The notes beneath the pieces were generated by a model that ran no database searches, was not told the origin of the DNA, and saw only the letters and a list, made by a program, of their open reading frames with translations. Shown here in pieces: positions 10,518 through 22,500 of a DNA stretch of 64,000 bases; the first letter of the stretch is position 1, and the number at the start of each line of letters is the position of its first letter. The DNA comes from Acanthochlamys bracteata (lineage: Eukaryota; Streptophyta; Magnoliopsida; Pandanales; Velloziaceae): positions 1,116,001 to 1,180,000 of the forward strand of contig CM034142.1 in assembly GCA_019914995.1 (NCBI GenBank), read 5' to 3'. Position numbers and translations under genes: made by a program.

Positions 10518-11728
10518 CTGATGTTGAAATAATCGGCGGCGAATGTATTCGCCGCTGAGGTTGTCGAAATCTAGGAATGAATTTGGATTGCTTACGGGTT
10601 TGTAGGTTGGTTACTTTAAACGGGTCTCAACTCATGATTTTTAAGATCCGAACGAAACCCGTTAATAATACTAGCTGGGCTACTAGATTAGAAAGAGGAA
10701 ATAACAGGAGCTCGTTTGCAAACATAATTTAACCATGGTTTTGCAAAATTAGCTATAACTCATTCATCTTGCATTTTCTCTGATGTTCTATTTCTAGTTT
10801 CGCCCATTCATTTATTATTCTGATTCTCTCAATTTCTTCAAGAAGAACTACATAGCAACATTGCAGAGTTTGTTTCATTCTATTCAGAGGGCTTATAAGG
10901 TAACTCTTTTGTGTAGTTTTCTACAGGTCTGTTTGGTTCCGTATGCCTGCTCTGAACAACGCACATCAACTGTTTGCGGTTTTGCCTCTGAGACGTTTGC
11001 AGTTATTTTCCGGCGTTGATTTTGGTGAGTGGTTTTTTATGTATGACCATATCAGTGAAGCTATTTGGTAGGATTTGAGTATGGCGTGAGAAAACTGATT
11101 TTGAGATTGTGGCTTCAAGACCAAGAAGTATTAGTTAGTGGAGCTATCTTTAGGGTTTAGTACTGTGAGAAAAAAATGCTTGGAACTTTGTTTTTCAAGT
11201 TCAAGCGTTGATCAGTGAAGCTATTTTAGGTTTTAAATATGGTGCAAGAATTTGCTTTTGTAAAAGTTGTGGTTTCAAGTCCTACCGTTAGTCATAGCAT
11301 TAGTGAGTGAAGCTTTTGTTAGGACTGGTGAGACTTGATAATACTTGTGACACTTGTTCTACTAAGACAAAGAAACAGGTTTGAAATGTGATTGAAAGTA
11401 GCTCATTTAAAAGAAAAAAGAAGTGCATGCAAGTAGATTGATGATACAATTCCGATCCATTTACTTTTTCTTTATGGACTGTTTTGGTTCGTTTCATCAC
11501 CTGACGACCTAAGTACTTTGTGAAACAGTATTAAAGCTATATTGCTATAGAACCAACTTCTAGGAATTGTTCTTGATCTCAATGTGGTTGAATTGTACAG
11601 GGAACATGATGTGCAATAAGCAAAAACATCAAAGAGGACAATTTTAATTTTTTTCCTCAAGTATGGGGTGATTGGTCACTGAAAAGTGAAGACCTCCAAA
11701 TGAACTAGTTTGAAAATTGTAAGTTAAT

Positions 11729-11960
11729 GGAAGCTCCTCTTGTTAAAAGGGGTAAAGAGCATCCTAAAAGAGTAGGTAAAGAGCGCCCTAAGAGGCTAAG
11801 AAGAATTAGTCAGAAGCTATTAACAATAGTTTGTCTTATATTGGCCTAACAAAGGCTAGTTTTCGTAAATCATAACGCACAAAGGTGTGAAAGGATCAAT
11901 GTAGCCGACTCTACCTAATGGGATAAGGTTTAGTTTTTTTGTTGTTACTCTAGCATTTGG
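11729..11960 (+). mobile_element. 3' end of a plant LINE (RTE-like), degenerate
   Basis: Translated scraps resemble the C-terminus of plant LINE reverse transcriptases: EAPLVKRG, then GKERPKRLRR (family KRGRGRPKKTW), and CERINVADST*WDKV (family RIHVADPT followed by WDKA). It ends in TTTTGTTGTTACT, a decayed form of the (TTG)n tail of RTE-type LINEs. It is a 5'-truncated, frameshifted relic with no coding potential. Confidence 0.65.
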
Positions 11961-12418
11961 TTGGAATTCTTCTTTTTAAATGCTTAAGAGCAATAAAAGA
12001 ATGCTTCCCAAATTTGTTTCCCCCTCTCCAAGCTTTTTTCTTAGGCCCTAGAAGCAAGTTTCAATCTTATCAATAAAGTGGCTTTCAGAGTGTTTTGGAA
12101 AACTGTGTCATCTGGTGTCATTTAAGCTGGCTAGGATGTTCATGTTTCATGCGGTTTGTAGCCTTTTCTTGATATTCTAAAACCCTTAAGCATAGTCATC
12201 CATCTTCTACCTTAGATGGGATTTCCTTGGAAGCTTTCTAGCATTAATCGTTAGAATGCTGCTCTGTCATCAGCTACATTTTTCCACTAGGAAATTGTTT
12301 CTGTCAAGAAAGTGCAAAATTAAGCAGACCCTGTTTACCAGTTTGTTTTTCTATTCTACATGAGTATGTATTGTGCAGATGTATGTGTATTCTCATCACA
12401 ATTTAATGAGTTGAGAAA

Positions 12419-12909
12419 TGCATGCATTTGAATTTGTTGATGAACCAGATGGTAATGCAAAGTTCAATGACCTTCAAGGTTCACACTAGTGTAGAGCACC
12501 ATTGCCTATACTCCTTCTCTAGTGAAATATGAGATTGCAATTTATACGTAGGCCATTTGCTGGTTTATGCATGATACTACGAGCGTCTGCTAGTTCTTTT
12601 ACTTGAGCTCTTATGCTTGTTTTCAGACTTTCTTAGAGGGCCTTTGCAAGACCATATAGAGTATATTGTTTGTTCTTAAAGTTCACAAAAAGACCTCACA
12701 TTCCTGATCATCAAAGAGCAGTAATTCTTTGATTAAGTCTTGTCAAGTTCAACTTGAAGTGCAGACTTTTGAGTCCTATAATGTGTGCCTGAAGGAAAGT
12801 GCTCAAGAAAGTTCTTCAAGAAGAAGTTCAGAGTCAGAATGTATATCACCTAACTGCTGATCTTGCATCAGGCCTTGCTAATGTGTAGAAATCGAAGGGA
12901 GAGTTTCAG
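12419..12909 (+). pseudogene. Exon-like scraps of an unrecognised host gene
   Basis: The piece at 12419-12479 reads MHAFEFVDEPDGNAKFNDLQ and ends in a donor-like AAG|GTTCAC. The piece at 12796-12909 reads KKVLQEEVQSQNVYHLTADL and onward to a CAG|GTACAG donor, but contains an in-frame TAG after residues GLANV. The composition is protein-like in both, and I do not recognise the family. The stop and the lack of flanking exons suggest a relic. This is weak evidence. Confidence 0.3.
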
Positions 12910-13334
12910 GTACAGGACCATTTGCTTTGTGAACTTAGTTTGTTGGATGGTCAGTAAATCCAAGTAGGTTTATGCCAGTCTATAGAGTTGTTAACATCAG
13001 GTCTTACATATGCAGCTTGTCCTATCTGGGCTATACCTTAGCAGGCATGGTTTGGAGATTGAAATTTGAATTGTCGACATGGAGGAAATACGAGTGAGAG
13101 ATGGGCCTGCAATCCGAATGGTAACAGGGTTGAACCCAAGGCATTTTATTTAGTGGAGCTGTTCAGTAAATATAGCCAACTGTTTGATTGTTTTCATGTC
13201 AATACGTGGTCCTTACGGAAGGAACGTCAAGGTACAACCATGTGAAGCCAATGCCATTTTGTGTCATCAGTGTGGGTTGGTGGTGTTATACATTTATCCT
13301 TTTATTTGTGTATCTTTTCCCTTTGGATGTGTTT

Positions 13335-13490
13335 ATTTGTTTGGAAGTAAGTTTGTCCAAAGTGAGTAGGAAGTGAGTTTGTGAGAATAAATTTATGAAA
13401 GTTGACATAAGAAGTCACCTGGAAGTTGACATAAGAGAAAATCACTTTTGAAGTCACTTATGGTGAAGTAAACATGCCCTTTGTGAAAGT
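13335..13490. repeat. MITE-like inverted repeat
   Basis: The left end, TTTATTTGTTTGGAAGTAAG, is approximately mirrored by the right end AAGTCACTTATGGTGAAGTAAAC. Internal AAGTTGACATAAGA is duplicated at 13398 and 13424. No clear target duplication was found. Confidence 0.4.
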
Positions 13491-15410
13491 ATCATGACAC
13501 CGATGTAGAGGGATCCTCTTTTTGGGTAGAGAGCGTGTCTCAGATGTTTACTTCAATGCAACAATGTATCCATAAATTCATTTAGCAGTTGGCAAGCAAA
13601 CTCATTGTGATTATCTGTAATTGAAAATATACAGCGGGGTTCTTCTGTACTTATTTTCTTACTATTCGGTATATTGTAAAGTACTCTTATCAGTTGTGAA
13701 CTAGTTTGAGTACTTCTATTGGCTTCACCTATTGCTGCTTATGTGATATAGCAAGTGTTTCATAAAATCATCATTTGTACTAGTGTTTGCATGCAAAACA
13801 TGAAAACCAAAAATTCTTCCAATGTTGAGTGAAACATTGAAAAATCTTTGAACTTTGAAATTTTGAGTACAAGCTCTTTGTGTATGTGAATCGGAAAGCT
13901 ACCATGTGCTGCTGTTCTTGTTCTGATAGTATACTTCTCCATTTCTTAGAATGAAACCTGATAGCATAACTGGTAGCAGGAAAGTGTACACACAAGGAGA
14001 GTTTCAATTGCTTCGTGGGTTTATCTACAACCTAAATTTTATTCTTTTTTAAACTTATTTTTAATATAAAATAAATAAATAATTTAAAATAATTTTTAAT
14101 TTAAAATTTTATTATTAATTACAAAATTAATATATAAATTTATTTTTATTAAATATTTTTAATTTTAATTTAATTTTAAACTCATTTTTTATGAAATTAC
14201 TTCACTGCAACATAACAAAATCAACTAACTTGGACTAATCCTCTAGAGGTTTCTAAACTTTTCAGTTCTTTCAGTCAAATAGTGCTGTGAGAAGTCGCTT
14301 AAATTTGCAAAGGAATCGTCTGATAAAGTTTTCCATTTATTTTACCATTAGATTTTAATTAAATTTCTTTATTAATTTTTTACAATATTTTAATTTTTAA
14401 TTTAAAAATAAAAAATAAATTATTCGTCATAAAATCTTAATTTTTGAAAAAAATATATCTCACTTAAAAAAATAATAATAGTAAAGCAAAAGAACTTTAG
14501 AGGTTCAATGTATGGACTTATTTTATTAGAAAATAATCTGAAATTTTTTTAAATAAATTTTATAAAATGAAATTTTATAAAAATAATATTTATCTATATT
14601 TTCTTAATTTAAAAATATGTTTAGAAAAAAGTTGTATGTCCACTATTATTCATAACTTAATTCACACCCAAAGAACTAGACTTTTGTTATAATAATCAAT
14701 AGTAAAGCACCAAAAGCAAAACAAAAATTCATATAAACAATTAATATAGTGTACTTTAATAAGTTCTTGATTCTTATTTTTTCTTTTCTTTATTTTCTCT
14801 TTATGAAAAAACCTTGTCTCTCATTGTAACCCTTTTTTCTCCTCGTTATTATCTCCTTTTCTTCTTTTTCTTTAATAAAAATCACAAGAAGAATGAGTAA
14901 TAGTAGATTATTTCATAATTTTTTCATCTTTTTATTTTCTAAGAAGTCCTTTATAATAATTAAACTTTTTGAAAATTTTAAATATGAGTAAATTTCAAAT
15001 CATAAAATTGTCAGATATATTAATTTTTTATTAATCCAAACTACAACGTTATTTTTTTAAAAATTTATAAAATTTTTATATCTCCAGAAGCTCTACTCTT
15101 TATGCAATCATATGTAAAGGAAGTTGTCACATGAATGAACATGAAAGCAAAAAATGCTTTTTCAATGAAGAAGTTTTAGGTAATCGTTTAAAAGCGCTTA
15201 ATTTAAAAAAAAATAACACAAAATGTATTTTAAGACATTTTTAAAAATAAGTATAATTTGTTATTTAAAAAATATAAAAAAATTTATGATAAATATATTT
15301 ATTAAAAGTAAAAATCAAAATAAAATTTTGATTAGAAATGAATAAACACTATCAAATATCTTCTCTTGTCCAACCCAACACTTAGAATAATGTTCTAAAC
15401 TTTTTACTAA

Positions 15411-15716
15411 GAGTATTTTAAATACACGTAATCTTATTTTTTTTTCAGATTTTAAATTTTAAATAATTCATATATTTCAATTATAAAAAAATTTAAAATT
15501 TTATTTTTATATACAAAATTTCAGTTTCAACTTTCTTATTTATTTACACATTTTTAATATAATTATATTTTATAATTTTCAATACACTTTTATAAATTAT
15601 TAAAATATAAATACTGAGCCTCATTTTTACTTTATTTTTCAAAATTTAATAAAATTTTAATTTTAATTTTTTTTTGTTTTCACAAAACCCAGTTATTGAG
15701 ATTTGAAATATGTACT
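15411..15716. mobile_element. Decayed MITE, family B
   Basis: The order of phrases matches other copies: terminal TATTTTAAATACACGTAATC, then AAATAATTCATATATTTCAAT, then CACATTTTTAATATAATTATA, then CAATACACTTTTATAAATTATTAAAATATAAATACTGA (in part), and a terminal GAGATTTGAAATATGTACT. No clear target duplication was found. Confidence 0.5.
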
Positions 15717-17622
15717 AACCAAAGATGTTGATATACGTATCGCAACGCATGCCGAATTGCCCATATTTTTAAAAAGCAATGGCTGACTCCTACTTTTTTA
15801 TAAATTTGATAAGAAAGTTTGTGGTCAGGAACCTTTCTTTTTGGACTCGTTTACTAATCCAGTAAATTTATTATTTTTTAAATTTATTTTTAATACAAAA
15901 TAAATATATAAACTTATTTTTTATTAATATTTTTATTTTTAATTTTATTTTTCAAACTCATTTTCAGAAAAATAAGTTTATCCTAAAATAAGCATACCCT
16001 TTATCCATCAATAATAATAATAATAATAATAATACACTAGACTTGTCCATCCAAAAGAAATATTAAAGAGTTCGAGGCTATTTGATGTTGCTTATGCTTT
16101 TTTTATTTATTATTTTTTTATTTGTAAATTATTGAAAAAAATTTCAACAGTATTTTGGATTTTTTTTCAAGATTTTGAAAGGTATGAATAACTTACACGT
16201 TAATATGATATTTATACGTATAATTTTTTTAAAGACGTGAAAGAGAGTTTACAAAAATAAGTTTTATAAAAAATAAAATTCTATTAAAAATAGAGTTTGA
16301 TAAAAATAAATTTTAAAATAGTAATTAAAATATGTAAAGAAGAGTTAGAATTTAAATTTAGTAAAAATAAATTTTAATATAAAAAATTTTAAATAATAAT
16401 TAAAATATATAAAATTATCGAATTTAAAATTTAGAAATAAAAAGTGAGTTTCTTACAATTTAAACATGCTTTGAGCTAAAAAAGAAACTCTGCTTCTTTA
16501 AAAAAAATTATGAAAAATATTTTTCACCTAAAGCTTTTTCACAAACAATTTCAGACGGACTCTTGGATTGTGGTTATTGATGGTGAACGGTGACGATGGT
16601 AAAATATTTTACCATGTTAATTATGTTTCTTTTGATTTTATTAATCGAACGGAAGAAAAATTATTTTCCTTTCCTCACCATATTTTAAGATAAAATATGT
16701 ATCTATCAAATTAGTGAGTATACATGGTGACAAAAAAAAATAAATTTACTTTTCCTTTTATTCTTTTATCGTTTAATTTTTTAATTATTAAAAATTTATT
16801 TTAATTAGATTTTAATTAAATATTTATTTTAATTAATATGTGTTATTTTTTTATAATAATTTATAATTTTTATATTTATTTAAATTTAATTGCTTTTAGT
16901 TGGTAGAGAAAATAATAAAACTATATGGTCAAATTTTTTAATTTAAAGTTTTAGTTAATTTTATTAAATTATATCAAACATTAACAAAAAAATTAAATTA
17001 ATATAAAAAATAATCTAAAAGTTATATTAATAAAATTTAGATTAATATAAATAATAAGGGTATTTGAGTTTTTTATAAAAATTATTTTCGTTACTCATTC
17101 ATTTATCTATCTATTCAAACAAAATTAGTTTGTTATCCTTACTATATATTCAAATATTATAAATTTAAATAGCTATTCTTTCCTATCCGTCCTCTTATTA
17201 CTTTTCCAATCTATTATTCTTATTTCTTAACCATATATCCAAACATACCCTTAGACAGATAAAATAATATTATAAAAGATTTTGTCTTTCAGTAAATCCT
17301 TATACATCCAAATTCTTAAAATTATGAACTATGAAAGAGAGAGAGAAAATATAAACCTGAATTTTTTGTATTTATCTATTTGTGATTTTTATTTATTAAT
17401 ACTTAAAAAAAATATAAATTTAATCCAATTAATTGAATACATTCAAAAAACTAAATTTAGGTCCCTTCTTTTCAAACATAAACGACTCTTTTAGAATGAA
17501 AAACTAATCCCACTAAGGGGGAAATTAGGAAATACCTTTAACAAAAATTTTCAAGAAAAAAAATATATTATGAACCACGTTTTAGTTTAAATAATAATAT
17601 AAACAATATATATATATATATA

Positions 17623-18019
17623 TGGAGAAATAGGAAAACTTTTTTTTTAAGGATATTTTCATACACTCTCTCTTTCGTTTATAGCCGGGATGACTTCCAA
17701 ATCCAATCTCCACCGTTGGATATGAAGAAGTATGAATTAGAAACCTATTTTAGCTCAATTGGACAACAAATTCACCTCCATCCAATCACTTGATCAAAAT
17801 GACAGAAATAATACAATATATATATTTTTAAATTTTCTTATTTTGTGTTATCTTGATCAAATGATTGGATGGAGGTGAATTAGTGATCCGATTGAGCTGA
17901 AATTTTATGGATAGATTTCTAATTCATACTTATTCATATCCAACGATGGAGATTGAATTTGGAGAGTACTCCGACTATAAATCAAAGATGGAGTGTCCGA
18001 AAGTGCCTCTATTCCTTCT
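17623..18019. mobile_element. Hairpin-type MITE with long inverted repeats
   Basis: The two halves are complementary nearly to the centre: AATTCACCTCCATCCAATCA on the left (about 17770) pairs with TGATTGGATGGAGGTGAATT on the right (about 17860). TCCAATCTCCACCGTTGGAT (17703) pairs with ATCCAACGATGGAGATTGAAT (17938), with few mismatches. The outer ends GGAGAAATAGGAAAAC and GTGCCTCTATTCC also pair approximately. The element sits beside a TA run, so its target duplication is ambiguous. A relative lies at 48535-48815. Confidence 0.75.
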
Positions 18020-18992
18020 ATATATATTTTTTTTCAAAATTTTGAAAATTTAAAAATAATTTATAAAATACTTAAAATATTAAAAATTAAAATATTTATA
18101 TATATAATAAATATTTTAGAAGTAGAGCCAAATGTATCTAATTTTAGGCTACAAATTGTGTATTTCAAAATAAATATACGTAACTAAATTTCAAAAAATT
18201 AAATTTTTTAAAAATAAATTAGGTAAAAAAATAAATTTAAAATAAGTAAAATGAAATTTAAAATTAATTTTAATAAAATTAAAATTCGAAACGACAATTA
18301 AATTATGTGAAGTGACGAATTAAAAATCTGAGAAAAGAAAAAGTTCAGTTCTGTGATGCCGAAAGGAGAGAGCAACGCGTAGACCAATGTCTTCCGGTCG
18401 GGGTCATAATTAATTAAATAAGTAATTAACTACTTGTCAGATTAAGCAAGCTATTTTAAATAAATTATAGGCCTATTAATGCGAAACAATTTAGAGAAGG
18501 TCGTTTTGCAAATAATAGACCCGTTAAAAGTGAGACGTGAATACAATGAATGAATACAACAGGAGGCATTGGTAACGGTAAAGAAATTATATCCCCTAAT
18601 ATTACAAAATTTCCCATTTTAACCTTTTTTTAAATAATTAGTTTATTATTACTACATAATTTTATTTTAAATTTTTATTTAAAGTTTTTTGAATTAATTA
18701 ATGCTTTGTTCATTTTTCATAATATGAATTATACATAAATGAAACTGCTATTATGTTTTATAAATAATATCACGATTCAATAGAAAATTAATAGATAAAT
18801 TTTTTGAATTATGTAAATCTGATTATTGATTCCTACATTAATTTTTAAAAAATTTCATGATCAAAATCGCCATAGAGAGCTTTTTTTTAATTCAAGAAAA
18901 AAATTACGTTATCAATTGCATGTATAGATAACAATTAAACTTTTTTTTTTTCATTCATGAGTTGGAAATTAGTAGTAGTAGTAGCAGGGGTG

Positions 18993-19000
18993 TATAAATA
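18993..19000 (+). promoter_or_regulatory. TATA box of the O-fucosyltransferase-family gene
   Basis: TATAAATA lies about 590 bases before the start codon. The intervening leader is GA-rich and contains upstream ATGs, for example a 28-codon ORF starting at 19155 (MERLNFYGERNK...). This suggests a long 5' UTR with possible uORF control. Confidence 0.6.
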
Positions 19001-19589
19001 CTTCTCTCGTTTCCTTCTTTCCTCGTTGTTCCTTCTCTTCTCTACCGCGTTGTTCTTAGATTGATTGATCCTATGCTGTTTTTCTAGAGAGAGAGAGTTC
19101 CATAGATTTTCGAGCGACAAAAGACCAAAATATTGAATCTTTTTGGTGAGAGAAATGGAAAGATTGAACTTTTATGGAGAGAGAAACAAGGAAGGAGAAG
19201 AACGGATTGCTTGGTTTAATCTTGTTTTGTGGGTTTATTAGTTTAGAGAAAAAGAAAAAACCGAAGATTGAATTTTATAGTGGGAGAGCGAAAAGTCGAT
19301 TCTCTTCAATAAAGAGAGAAATCGAAAGATTGAGTTCTTGAGTTTTTGTTAATCATAGAACGAGAATGGGCTGTTTGGTTTGATCTCGAGTTGTTGTGGG
19401 TTCAGAGATGAAAAGAAATCGAAATATGGGGTTTTATTAGAGATTGAAAGCAAAAAGAATTTTTATGGTGAGAGAGGACTTGAAAGATTGAGTTTTTAAT
19501 TTACAGAGAGAAGAAAGGGAGAATCATCCGAGGAATTAGGAAAGCAGCTTCTTGCTTGTTTGATTTGATCCTGTGTAGTTGCGAGGGAG

Positions 19590-22500
19590 ATGCAGCATAG
19601 GAGAAGGATAAGATTGTCGACGGTGAGGTGTGTGCTTACGTGTGCCATCGGCTCTATAGTTATTGTGGCCTTGCTCGCCGTGAACGTGTTACCGCCTGCC
19701 GCTCCGGCCAAGCTCCGCAAGGTTTATTTTCACTTTATTTATTATACTTTTTTCTTTCCTGTGTATTTTTTGGTGGACTTCACATGGAAAATGTTGGCTT
19801 TGGGTTTATTATTTTTCTAAATTTACTGTTTTTTACCCTTGCTGTGATTAATTGCTTGTGCTCATAAAAGGATATTTGTTCTTTCAATTGAAAATCTGAT
19901 TTTTACATGCGTTTTAGTGGATTTTTATATGCGTTTTAGAATTTGAATTTCTACCTGTTTTTGTGGGAATTTGGATTTGTTTCGGTTCTTGTTACTATAT
20001 TGCTTGTTTGCTACTTTCTGAAAATATTTAGCTTTTTGTCTGGATCCGAGTAAGTTTCATTTCCTTTTCTTCGGAGGAAGGCGAAATGTGGTTTTATTAC
20101 AAATTCTATTAGTTTTTGCTGCTTGTGAATGATTTTTGGCTTGATGTTGATTCATTTTTTTTCCTATTTTGGATTAAACACCCCAATTCATTACTTAGGT
20201 TAGACAATTTAAATATGTCCTTGATTTTGGTTTAACTCCCTCCTTCACATCCAAAGAAACGAATCTTTCTGGGTTGAGTGTTTCATATATCTGATGAGCA
20301 GCAATACAGATTGATGGTGTTGGTTTGGACACAATAAAATGTAAATTTTTTCAGTGAAATTAGTGATACATTGTTGGTTCCTTCTCAAGTAAAACCTTCA
20401 AGCTGTCAATTTGCTCAGTATTAAGGTCATGATTTTCTGGCTTGGACACCTTCCTCCATTTTGGTGTTATTTCAGTATGTCTGCCATAATTCATGCAAAA
20501 TCTTGAAAGTCAAGTTGGCTGTTTTTGCTGTCTCATTTAAGCAAACAGTTTTGAAACAACTGTGCAGCAGCAGGAGATTGGACACTGGGCCTTGAATGGT
20601 GAGCTGAGCTGGACACAGGAGCTTGCACCGCCTAAGCTGTCCAAACAGTCTACTTCAAGAGTGGTGATTACCAAGCTCAACCTTTTGTTTTCATCTTTTA
20701 CTTAGTCGAATGCTAATAACCTGATAATTTTGAAGTCCTCTAGTAGGCTATGATAGCAAAGTTAACAGAGTTCTAAGAATAACAGCAAGGAATCAAGTAG
20801 CACTAAGTTCCATTGCTTGGTTTACACTTTAAGATGATTTGAAAACCAATTGTTTGTTTAGTATGTATATTATCATTGCAATAAAATTGCTCATGTGTTT
20901 CATGATTTGCATTTAATATATAAATTTGAAGTAGTCATGGAATCTCTTCATTGTCCTTACTCTTTTGAGTTACCAGCTGGACAGTTCTCATGCGCCGTTG
21001 GATTTTGAGAAGCTGTGGAAGCCTCCCCCAAACCGTGATTTTCATCCATGTGTGGCACCCAGTGAATCTTACTTGCGTAAGGATCTAAAGTGCCTAGTTC
21101 AAATATTGTCTCTTGTTCCTAAAATTAAATAATCCATGATTCATGTTTGGCTCAACTATTTATCTTCAGCACCGGGAGAACCAAGAGGTTATCTTCTGGT
21201 TCGTACAAATGGCGGCTTGAACCAGATGCGTGCAGGGGTAAGTAGTTCTGGTTCAGTGATGACTGACATTGTTTGGACAAAAATCCTTTTCAATTCACCT
21301 TATCTAATGGGAGGGAAGGATGATGTACAATGCCCTCAACATAATGCCATCCATGTGGATATAATGCTAAATAAGGATTTATCAAGTATGAAAACTACAA
21401 TTTAACATGTTTATGCCTAGGTTAAAATATTCTCAAGAATACACATCAACATGAGTAACCTTAGTATGATGGGACTTTGAATCTTACTAAGATTTGATCT
21501 ACAGTAGGACAGTGGCGGACAATCTACACTGCAGTTTTCTAGTTGTATAGCTATGCAATGTGCTTCGCAACAGAATATATTTACAATTTGCAAAGAAAGG
21601 TCATTCTTAAGAAGCTCATTTAGCTTGATTCTTTTCTCAAAATTAGGTCAATTAAAAACATTGTCATAAAAAGAATGATCTAGTATCTAAAGACATTGTT
21701 TAATCTGGTTGTGAGACATAGTTGCTTGTCATAAAAAAGGATCTAGTATGTACAGCTAAGGATAAGCTTGACTTCATTTAAGTAATATAATAGATCTTTC
21801 TGTACCTATTATTAACCCAAACATGTTGATGATAGCACGAACAAACGAAAAATTTCAGTTACAGGATCCTCATACTGTTCAAAGTTGTTGCAACAGATAT
21901 GTGACATGGTAGCTGTTGCAAGAATTTTGAATGCCACCCTTGTAATTCCAAAGCTTGATAAGCAATCGTTTTGGCAAGATACGATTTGTTCTGCTGTCTT
22001 TGTATGAGTTTTCTTTTAATGATGCAGTCCCTTTATTTACTTTTATTTTATTTCTATTTCTGCTGAAACTATGTAATGTTGAATTATGGTGTGCAGCAAC
22101 TTTTCAGATGTCTTTGATGTAGACCATTTCACCCAGTCTCTAGAAAATGATGTGGAAATTATTAAAAAACTACCAAAAGAGTTGACGACAACAATAAAAG
22201 CTGTCAAGTATTTTACAAGCTGGTCTGGGGTGGAATATTATGAAAATGAGATTGCAGGCTTATGGAATGATTATAAGGTGCTTTTGTCATTTCTATTCAA
22301 GGCTTGCAATTGTATATCTTTCTGAACTTCAATTTTACTATATTTTGCAAAGTGACTAATCCAGTCTTTAACATTTAGGTTATTAGAGCTGCAAAGTCAG
22401 ATTCCCGTCTTGCTAACAACAATTTACTGCCAGACATTCAAAAGCTTCGGTGCCGTGCTTTCTATGAGGCTCTTCGATTTTCTCCCCAGATTGAAGCTCT

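Larger units (their letters stand above)
10600..14000. other. Low-coding region with LINE tail and exon-like scraps
   Basis: The composition is less AT-rich than the flanking spacers, which suggests old transcribed or coding material. Supported items are the LINE remnant near 11729-11960, short exon-like pieces near 12419-12479 and 12796-12909, and a MITE-like repeat near 13335-13490. A possible first exon near 10943-11023 (MPALNNAHQLFAVLPLRRLQ, then a GTGAGT donor) is not matched to any family. Confidence 0.4.
14001..18930. other. AT-rich spacer with MITE relics, no supported gene
   Basis: Long AT-rich stretches carry decayed MITE copies (for example 14030-14215, 15411-15716 and 15848-16000), an AAT microsatellite at 16008-16034, a TA run at 17608-17623 and the hairpin MITE at 17623-18019. 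Open frames here (17282-17494, 17993-18187) are low-complexity and not credible genes. Confidence 0.6.

Noticed and set aside
17608-17624. TA run as the target duplication of the adjacent hairpin MITE
   Set aside because: The simple repeat makes any TA-type duplication impossible to distinguish from chance.
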